NCBI GenBank assembly: GCA_946482045.1
Contig: CAMLPZ010000149.1
Coordinates: 1 to 10,050 of the forward strand
From: an uncultured Asticcacaulis sp.
Lineage (GTDB): Bacteria; Pseudomonadota; Alphaproteobacteria; Caulobacterales; Caulobacteraceae
Length of the DNA stretch: 10,050 nt
Reading direction: 5' to 3'
Position 1 is the stretch's first letter, and every line of letters begins with the position of its first letter. This document shows, piece by piece, positions 5,608-10,050 of the stretch. The notes under the pieces are model-generated. The model was not told where the DNA came from. It saw only the letters and a program-made list of their open reading frames with translations, and searched no databases. The position numbers were made by a program, and so were the translations under genes.

Positions 5608-6203
5608 TCCGGCTCGGTCTCACCGGTTCCATCGGCATGGGCAAGTCGACCATCGCGCAGATGTTTCGCGATGAAGGCGTGCCCGTATGGGATGCCGACG
5701 AGGCCGTCCACCGGCTCTATGCCACCTCCCCCGCCTTGAAATCGCAATTGGCCGAAGCGTTCGGCGATGTCCTGACCGATGACGTCGTCGATCGCGTCAA
5801 GCTTTCAGCCGCGCTGAAGTCAGCAGAAAACGGTTTCGACCGGCTCAATGCCATTGTCCATCCTCTGGTGGTTTCAGATCGCAAGGCTTTCATGGCGATG
5901 CAGGAAAAGGACGGGGCGGACATGGTCGTCACCGATATCCCACTGCTCTATGAAACGGGAGCGGAAAGCCACCTCGATTATGTCCTGGTCGTGTCGGCGC
6001 CGGCGGATGTCCAGCGTCAGCGCGTCATGGTACGGCCCGGCATGACCGAGGAGAAGTTCGCCGCGATCCAGAGCCGGCAAATGCCCGATGCCGAGAAACG
6101 CAAACGCGCGCATTTCCTGATAGATACATCGCAAAGCCTCGACGCCTGTCGGGCCGAGGTTCGCAAACTGGTCAACCGTTTCACCGGCAGCGGGCTCTCT
6201 TAA
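5604..6203 (+). CDS. coaE: Dephospho-CoA kinase
   Basis: Catalyses the last step of coenzyme A synthesis, ATP-dependent phosphorylation of the ribose 3'-OH of dephospho-CoA. The 199 residues are the standard length. The P-loop LTGSIGMGKST (6-16), the acidic VWDADEAVH (28-36), IVHPLV (84-89), TDIPLLYETGAE (110-121) and the lid-region RQMPDAEKRKRAHFLIDT (158-175) are all family features. The ATG overlaps the aroE TGA (ATGA). Its place after aroE and before dnaQ is a usual alphaproteobacterial order next to the origin. Confidence 0.95.
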   Translation: MIRLGLTGSIGMGKSTIAQMFRDEGVPVWDADEAVHRLYATSPALKSQLAEAFGDVLTDDVVDRVKLSAALKSAENGFDRLNAIVHPLVVSDRKAFMAMQEKDGADMVVTDIPLLYETGAESHLDYVLVVSAPADVQRQRVMVRPGMTEEKFAAIQSRQMPDAEKRKRAHFLIDTSQSLDACRAEVRKLVNRFTGSGLS

Positions 6204-6217
6204 CAAGCGAATGCCTC

Positions 6218-6238
6218 TTGATCTGGACTCCGGATCAA
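6218..6238. repeat. Short hairpin between coaE and dnaQ
   Basis: TTGATCTGG (6218-6226) and CCGGATCAA (6230-6238) form a nine-pair stem with one G-T pair around the loop ACT. A GANTC site (6226-6230) sits in the loop. It fills most of the 49-bp gap. There is no T-run, so it is not a clear intrinsic terminator; it could be an mRNA processing point or a small operator. Confidence 0.45.
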
Positions 6239-6252
6239 ATACATAAACGCTT

Positions 6253-6942
6253 ATGGCTACTGAAATCGTTCTCGATACCGAAACCACTGGCATTGATCCG
6301 CGCAAGGGACATCGCCTGATCGAAGTCGGCTGCATCGAGATCGAGGACCTGTTGCCGACGGGCCGGACCTTCCATCACTATATCGACCCGGAGCGCGAGA
6401 TCGAGCCGGACGCCATCCGCGTCCACGGCATCACGAACGAAAAGGTGAGGGGCAAGCCCAGGTTCTCCCAGATCTGCGAAGAGATGATGGAGTTCATAGG
6501 TGATCGCAAGATCATTGCCCACAATGCGCCTTTCGACCGCAGCTTTGTGAATATGGAGCTGGAACGCCATTCGCGTATTTGTACCCCGGATGATCAATGG
6601 ATTGATACGCTGGTTCTGGCGCGCACCAAGTTTCCGGGCATGCACAATTCACTCGATGCCCTGTGTAAGCGTTTCAATATTTCGCTGGCGGAACGCGACC
6701 TGCACGGCGCCCTTATCGACGCCCGTCTCCTGGCAAGTGTGTATCTGGAGCTTCTGGGTGGGAAGGAGCGGGGACTCGACCTCGAAATGGCGTCGGCCAG
6801 CACTAATGCCATCAATATCGCGGCCTTCCAGTCCTATGGTCCGCGCCCGCGTCCTCTGGCACCACGCATCACCGAGGTCGAGGCAGCTGCGCATACGGCC
6901 TTCGTGCAGAAGTATCTGAAAGAGAAAACCCTCTGGAAATAA
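6253..6942 (+). CDS. dnaQ: DNA polymerase III epsilon subunit (3'-5' proofreading exonuclease)
   Basis: DEDDh exonuclease that proofreads for the replicative polymerase. Exo I is EIVLDTETTG (4-13) with Asp8 and Glu10, Exo II is IIAHNAPFDRSF (87-98) with Asp95, and Exo III is HGALIDARLLA (151-161) with His151 and Asp156. The 229 residues include a C-terminal tail (about 175-229) of the kind that binds the alpha subunit in replicative epsilon, which favours true DnaQ over stand-alone exonucleases. There is no strong ribosome site before the ATG. It lies 49 bp after coaE on the same strand. Confidence 0.93.
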   Translation: MATEIVLDTETTGIDPRKGHRLIEVGCIEIEDLLPTGRTFHHYIDPEREIEPDAIRVHGITNEKVRGKPRFSQICEEMMEFIGDRKIIAHNAPFDRSFVNMELERHSRICTPDDQWIDTLVLARTKFPGMHNSLDALCKRFNISLAERDLHGALIDARLLASVYLELLGGKERGLDLEMASASTNAINIAAFQSYGPRPRPLAPRITEVEAAAHTAFVQKYLKEKTLWK

Positions 6943-6962
6943 ACATCGCCCTGCTCGTCCTG

Positions 6963-7682
6963 TTGCTGGTGGCCTTCGCGATCAATGCGTGGCTCAGCAT
7001 CGGACGATTCAGAGCGTTGCAATCGGACGTTACGATCGACCGGGTGGCGTTTTATCGCTCAGGCCTGGTGCGATCGCTGATCCTGTTTGGCGGTGGAGCG
7101 GTGGTGACGCTGATCCTGCTCAAGCGGACGGATGCACTGGTGACGGTGCCTGAGGTCTTTGGCGCCGAAGTCGTGCGCTCAGTTTTGTCGGGCGTGCCGG
7201 CGACGTGGGTCTATGGCGTCATCGCGGTCTGGGTCGGGGTGATCTGTCTGGCGTCGCTGATGGGCGGCCTTCAGATGAAGCGCATTGTCGAGTCCGGTGC
7301 GGAAATGCCGAACGGCGCCTTAGGTGCCTTGTTGCCGCGGACGGGGAGGGAGCGCGGCTGGGGATTTTGGGTATCGCTGAACGCCGGCCTGTCGGAGGAA
7401 TTGTTTTTCCGCCTGGCCCTGCCTTTGTTGTTACTGCCGCTGGTCGGCGACGGTGGACTGGCCTTCTGGCTGGCGGTCCTGTTTTTCGGCCTGGGGCACA
7501 TCTATCAGGGTGTATGGGGGATCGTCATGACGACGATCGTCGGCGCTGTTCTTGGGTTTGTCTATCTCTACAGCGGCAATATCTGGCTGGCCGTGGCGAT
7601 CCATGCCGGGATCGACCTGTGGTCGCTGGTCGTGATGCCGGTGCTGATCGGGTGGAAGAAAACGACGGGGTTTGGGGCCTGA
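6963..7682 (+). CDS. CPBP family intramembrane metalloprotease (CAAX/ABI type)
   Basis: Polytopic membrane protein with the three CPBP/Abi motifs: SEELFFR (144-150) with the Glu-Glu pair and Arg150, FFGLGH (174-179) with His179, and HAGID (214-218) with His214 and Asp218. The family includes CAAX-type prenyl proteases and bacteriocin-immunity proteins; the substrate here is unknown. About six hydrophobic segments are visible (near 1-12, 36-54, 82-102, 151-162, 167-178, 185-225). The TTG at 6963 is the first common start codon in frame, but the open frame and hydrophobic residues (NIALLVLLLVAF) continue upstream over the dnaQ stop, so the real N-terminus may be a CTG or other rare codon at 6945-6960. 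The stop TGA (7680-7682) lies in the centre of a palindromic repeat. Confidence 0.85.
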   Translation: MLVAFAINAWLSIGRFRALQSDVTIDRVAFYRSGLVRSLILFGGGAVVTLILLKRTDALVTVPEVFGAEVVRSVLSGVPATWVYGVIAVWVGVICLASLMGGLQMKRIVESGAEMPNGALGALLPRTGRERGWGFWVSLNAGLSEELFFRLALPLLLLPLVGDGGLAFWLAVLFFGLGHIYQGVWGIVMTTIVGAVLGFVYLYSGNIWLAVAIHAGIDLWSLVVMPVLIGWKKTTGFGA

Positions 7683-7790
7683 GGCCCCAAGACTTCCCTG
7701 ATCCAATATAAAAGCCTCGCCCCCTAAAGGGCGAGGCTTTTATATTGGAAAAGAAAGGTTTTGTGGGGTCACGGACCCCAAACCCCATAC
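7667..7790. repeat. Composite palindromic element C (REP-like arm, terminator hairpin, REP-like arm)
   Basis: The left arm is GGGG then TTTGGGGCC-TGA-GGCCCCAA, with pairing 7672-7679 to 7683-7690. The middle is the perfect hairpin 7703-7748. The right arm (7763-7786) reads GTGGGGTCACGGACCCC and then AAACCCC. On the minus strand it begins GGGGTTTGGGGTCC, so both arms start GGGGTTTGGGG and face each other. The left arm codes the last residues and stop of the CPBP gene, and the right arm ends a few bases from the secB stop. Its design repeats that of the elements at 2951-3064 and 3948-4109. Confidence 0.75.
7703..7748. terminator. Strong bidirectional intrinsic terminator between CPBP gene and secB
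   Basis: A perfect 20-bp stem (7703-7722 with 7729-7748) and a six-base loop CCTAAA. Its GC core GCCTCGCCC is flanked by AAAA on one side and TTTTATATT on the other, so it can end transcription from both directions. The two genes are convergent here, exactly where a shared terminator is expected. The loop region CCCTAAAGGG resembles CTCTAAAGAG in the terminator at 4006-4051. Confidence 0.85.
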
Positions 7791-7796
7791 GATTTC

Positions 7797-8282
7797 TTAC
7801 GCCTGCCCAGCCGCCTGCTGCTGCGCCAGCACATTGTTGCGCTGTTGTACGTAGAGGGCGCCGAAATCGATCGGGTCAAGGAAGAAGGGCGGAGTGAAGC
7901 CGCCGTCGGACGACACATCGGCAATGATGCGGCGGGCGAACGGGAACAGGTAGCGCGGGCATTCGACCAGCAGGGTCGGCTCGATCATCTGCTCAGGGAT
8001 GTTGCCCAGTTGGAACAGGCCACCATAGACCAGCTCGATGGCGAACATGGCGCCGTCCGGGGTCGAGGCCTTGACCGACAGCTTCAGGTCGACTTCGAAC
8101 AAGCCGTCATTGCGGCCTTTTGCGCTCATTTCGACGCCCAGATCGACTTCCGGACGCGATTCCATGCGCAGCGACTGCGGCGCGCGCGGATTTTCGAAAG
8201 AGAAGTCGCGGATGAACTGGGCCAGAACAGTCATGTTCGGCGCGGGCGGTTGTTCAGGCAGGGCCTCGGGCAGGTCGGACAT
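7797..8282 (-). CDS. secB: Protein-export chaperone SecB
   Basis: Cytoplasmic homotetrameric chaperone that keeps preproteins unfolded and hands them to SecA. The 161 residues are a normal alphaproteobacterial length. Visible family motifs are [13 protein letters not shown] (23-35), the strand [15 protein letters not shown] (83-97), [19 protein letters not shown] (104-122) and [21 protein letters not shown] (127-147). The tail is Gln/Ala-rich. A GGAG lies about 11 bases before the ATG. It is the only gene right of the putative origin that is read toward it, converging with the CPBP gene and diverging from the Tim44-like gene. Confidence 0.96.
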   Translation of the reverse strand: MSDLPEALPEQPPAPNMTVLAQFIRDFSFENPRAPQSLRMESRPEVDLGVEMSAKGRNDGLFEVDLKLSVKASTPDGAMFAIELVYGGLFQLGNIPEQMIEPTLLVECPRYLFPFARRIIADVSSDGGFTPPFFLDPIDFGALYVQQRNNVLAQQQAAGQA

Positions 8283-8497
8283 AGATAAAATAACTCCGGG
8301 TGGTCACGCGGTCATTCGCCATGCCACGTGTGATGTGGGAAGGCCCCTATCAGATAAGAAAAATTTACGCAATGAAACGAACGGTTCCCTTGGACGAAAC
8401 TTATCCTATATAGTTGAGGTTCGCGGACAATCCATATATGCCTGCGACAGCCGTGCCCCTTGTAAGCGTTTCCCGAACAAAATCAGAGATTCGTGCT
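8283..8497. promoter_or_regulatory. Divergent promoter region between secB and the Tim44-like gene
   Basis: This 215-bp gap separates divergent genes and must hold both promoters unless leaders are longer. It includes an AT-richer stretch (8350-8412) with the imperfect repeat GAACGGTTC (8379-8387), TTGGAC at 8390 and TATATAG at 8407-8413; the spacing of the last two is too short for a standard promoter. A GANTC site lies at 8488-8492. No promoter can be named with confidence. Confidence 0.35.
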
Positions 8498-9118
8498 GTG
8501 AATAATATCGTCGTCCTGGTCATCTTCGCCATTGTGGCCGTCATCATCCTGGTTCAGCTGTATAGCGTTCTCGGGCGGAAAGTCGGCTTTCGCGTCGAAG
8601 ACAAGGTGCTGGCTAAAACCGGCGACGATGTCGACGGCAAGCTGCAGCTGGAACGTCCGGCCGAGCCGCCGAAGTTTCCGAATCTCGATGTCCTGAAGGC
8701 GCGGGACGCCAATTTTAACGAAATCAATTTCGTTGAAAAAGCGCGCGAGACCTATGAACAGGTCGTGCTGGCCTTTCATCGCGGTGAACTGGATGCCGTC
8801 AAGGACCGCCTGACCGAGACGGTCTACGGCAGTTTCGCAAAGGCCGTTGAAGCACGCGAAGGAACGCCTGTCACGACTCGCCTGAGCTTCGTCGAAACGC
8901 CCAAGGCCGATATCGACGTCATCGACTTCAAGGACGACGTCGCCCAGATTCGTGTACGCTTCCTGTCGGAACTTCTCTATGAAGCCGAAGCAACCGAAGC
9001 TGACGCGAAGCCAGAAAAGACCTACCGCCGCACGGCGGAATACTGGACCTTCCAGAAGGGCATGAAGTCGCCGGCCAATCCGTGGCTGCTGGCGCGCGTC
9101 GAAGCAGCAAAAGCATAA
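8498..9118 (+). CDS. Tim44-like membrane-anchored protein (TimA type)
   Basis: One N-terminal membrane helix (NNIVVLVIFAIVAVIILVQL, 2-21) is followed by LYSVLGRKVGF (21-31), the usual start of alphaproteobacterial Tim44-domain proteins, a charged linker, and a soluble Tim44-like domain from about residue 70 to the end. This domain is related to the matrix-side part of mitochondrial Tim44; a Caulobacter homologue has been described as TimA, but its bacterial role is not firmly known. The GTG at 8498 is chosen because it places the helix at the N-terminus, giving 206 residues; a TTG at 8414 would add 28 polar residues without family support. It lies 21 bp before the mltA start on the same strand. 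Confidence 0.85.
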   Translation: MNNIVVLVIFAIVAVIILVQLYSVLGRKVGFRVEDKVLAKTGDDVDGKLQLERPAEPPKFPNLDVLKARDANFNEINFVEKARETYEQVVLAFHRGELDAVKDRLTETVYGSFAKAVEAREGTPVTTRLSFVETPKADIDVIDFKDDVAQIRVRFLSELLYEAEATEADAKPEKTYRRTAEYWTFQKGMKSPANPWLLARVEAAKA

Positions 9119-9139
9119 GAAATAAAAAGAGGAACGACC

Positions 9140-10050
9140 TTGGGCGGCTTGAAATTAAAAACTCTGGCCGCCTTGGCCATGATCCTGTTCGTGGCCGCCT
9201 GCGCCGAGCGCGCTCCACCGCCGGTGGTCACACCTCCCACCCAGCCACCGGTGCAACCGCCCTTAGGTCCTAATCCGGTTCCCGCAGGCCAGCGTCTGTC
9301 GGAACTGCCAGGTTGGGAGGCCAGCGACGCCTTTATCGCGCTTGAGGCTTTGCGCAGCACCTGCACCTACAAAAAGGGACGCCAGTACGCCAATCTGTGC
9401 CAGGCGATTACCAGCCGCGATTTCAATTCGCCGGAGGAAATCAAGACCTTCCTCGACCACAATATGAAGGTCGAAGTGCTGGACGGGCAGGGGACGCTGA
9501 CCGGTTATTTCGTGCCCGACTATCCGGCGAGCTACGTAGCCACCGAAGAGTTTTCACAGCCTGTACGTCCGCGCCCATCGGACCTGGTGATCGTCGCCGG
9601 TTCACAGCTTACTCCGCCGCAGGCCGCCGCTAAGATTGCTGCGCGCAAAGAAGGTGACACCTATGTCGCCTACTACAGCCGCGCTGAAATTGAACAGATG
9701 CCGGTTACGACCAGCTATTACATGCGGCCGGAAGACTATTTCTTCATGCAGCTCCAGGGCTCTGGCTTCCTCGACATGCCCGACGGTAAGCGCGTCTATG
9801 CCGCCTATGCCGCGGACAATGGCCGGCCCTTTGTCGGCATCGCCAAGGTCATGCAGGATCGTGGCCTGCTGGCGAAGAACGAGACATCCGGCGACAATAT
9901 TCATGCCTGGCTGGCCGCCCATCGCGGGCCAGAAGCGCAGGAGGTCATGAACGCCAATCCGCGCTACGCCTTTTTCGTCATCAATCCGGATCAGACCCAG
10001 CCTAACGGCGCCGCTGGCATTTCCCTGCCGCCGGGCTCAGCGATCGCCAT
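9140..10050 (+). CDS. mltA: MltA-type lytic murein transglycosylase, lipoprotein (partial, C-terminus cut)
   Basis: MltA enzymes cleave peptidoglycan glycan strands with formation of 1,6-anhydro-MurNAc. The TTG start at 9140 has a good ribosome site (AGAGG, seven bases upstream) and gives a lipoprotein signal: GGLKLKTLAALAMILFVAAC, with the lipobox cysteine at residue 21. A Pro-rich linker follows (about 25-47). The MltA domain shows TGYFVPDYPASY-type residues, FFMQLQGSGFLDMPDG (201-216), a YAADNGRPFVGI segment and, near the edge, NPRYAFFVINPD and GISLPPGSAIA. The catalytic Asp of the 3D region would lie beyond the window. 303 codons are visible. It is probably co-transcribed with the Tim44-like gene 21 bp upstream. 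Confidence 0.92.
   Translation, partial: MGGLKLKTLAALAMILFVAACAERAPPPVVTPPTQPPVQPPLGPNPVPAGQRLSELPGWEASDAFIALEALRSTCTYKKGRQYANLCQAITSRDFNSPEEIKTFLDHNMKVEVLDGQGTLTGYFVPDYPASYVATEEFSQPVRPRPSDLVIVAGSQLTPPQAAAKIAARKEGDTYVAYYSRAEIEQMPVTTSYYMRPEDYFFMQLQGSGFLDMPDGKRVYAAYAADNGRPFVGIAKVMQDRGLLAKNETSGDNIHAWLAAHRGPEAQEVMNANPRYAFFVINPDQTQPNGAAGISLPPGSAIA

Noticed and set aside
7761..8288. 175-codon plus-strand frame across secB
   Set aside because: Antisense to an intact secB and begins inside a palindromic repeat.
8390..8413. Sigma-70-type promoter TTGGAC/TATATAG before the Tim44-like gene
   Set aside because: Spacing between the two hexamers is only about 11-13 bases, too short for a standard promoter.
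1..10050. CRISPR array, tRNA/rRNA genes, toxin-antitoxin or defence genes
   Set aside because: No regularly spaced direct repeats, no cloverleaf or rRNA sequence and no defence-type proteins were seen; the genes are conserved housekeeping functions.

Overview
The window looks like the chromosomal replication origin region of an alphaproteobacterium of the Caulobacterales. The best guess is Caulobacter-like or Asticcacaulis-like; the genus is inferred, not proven. The evidence is gene order: hemJ, hemH and hemE run leftward from a 578-bp AT-rich gap, and ppsR (DUF299), maf, aroE, coaE and dnaQ run rightward from it. This is the arrangement around Cori of Caulobacter crescentus. The gap carries one perfect CtrA box (TTAA-N7-TTAA), three near-perfect ones, DnaA-box-like 9-mers and CcrM (GANTC) sites. 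A [2Fe-2S]-type C-terminal cysteine cluster on ferrochelatase and a SecB/Tim44-like/MltA gene group also fit an alphaproteobacterium.

Layout. 1-2499, minus strand: a tight heme operon hemE-hemH-hemJ with one-base stop/start overlaps, covering uroporphyrinogen decarboxylation, protoporphyrinogen oxidation and iron insertion; hemJ runs off the left edge. 2500-3077: the putative origin, with a polypurine tract, DnaA-like sites, CtrA boxes in an AT-rich core and then a long hairpin. 3078-3947: ppsR. 3948-4109: a palindromic composite element that fills the gap to maf. 4115-7682: maf-aroE-coaE (4-base ATGA overlaps), dnaQ and a CPBP membrane protease. 7667-7790: a second composite element with a strong bidirectional terminator between the convergent CPBP gene and secB. 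7797-8282, minus: secB. 8498-9118 and 9140 to the right edge, plus: a Tim44-like membrane protein and the lipoprotein murein transglycosylase MltA (cut).

Genes on both sides of the origin are read away from it, so replication and transcription run the same way for all but secB. The most unusual structural signal outside the origin is a repeated design seen three times (about 2951-3064, 3948-4109, 7667-7790): two GGGG...CCCC short palindromes pointing at each other around a central long hairpin. Two of these central hairpins look like bidirectional intrinsic terminators. They resemble REP doublets (REPINs) wrapped around a terminator. One provides the stop codon of the CPBP gene, and another fills the entire space between ppsR and maf. 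No transposase, CRISPR array, RNA gene or clearly new multi-gene system was seen.
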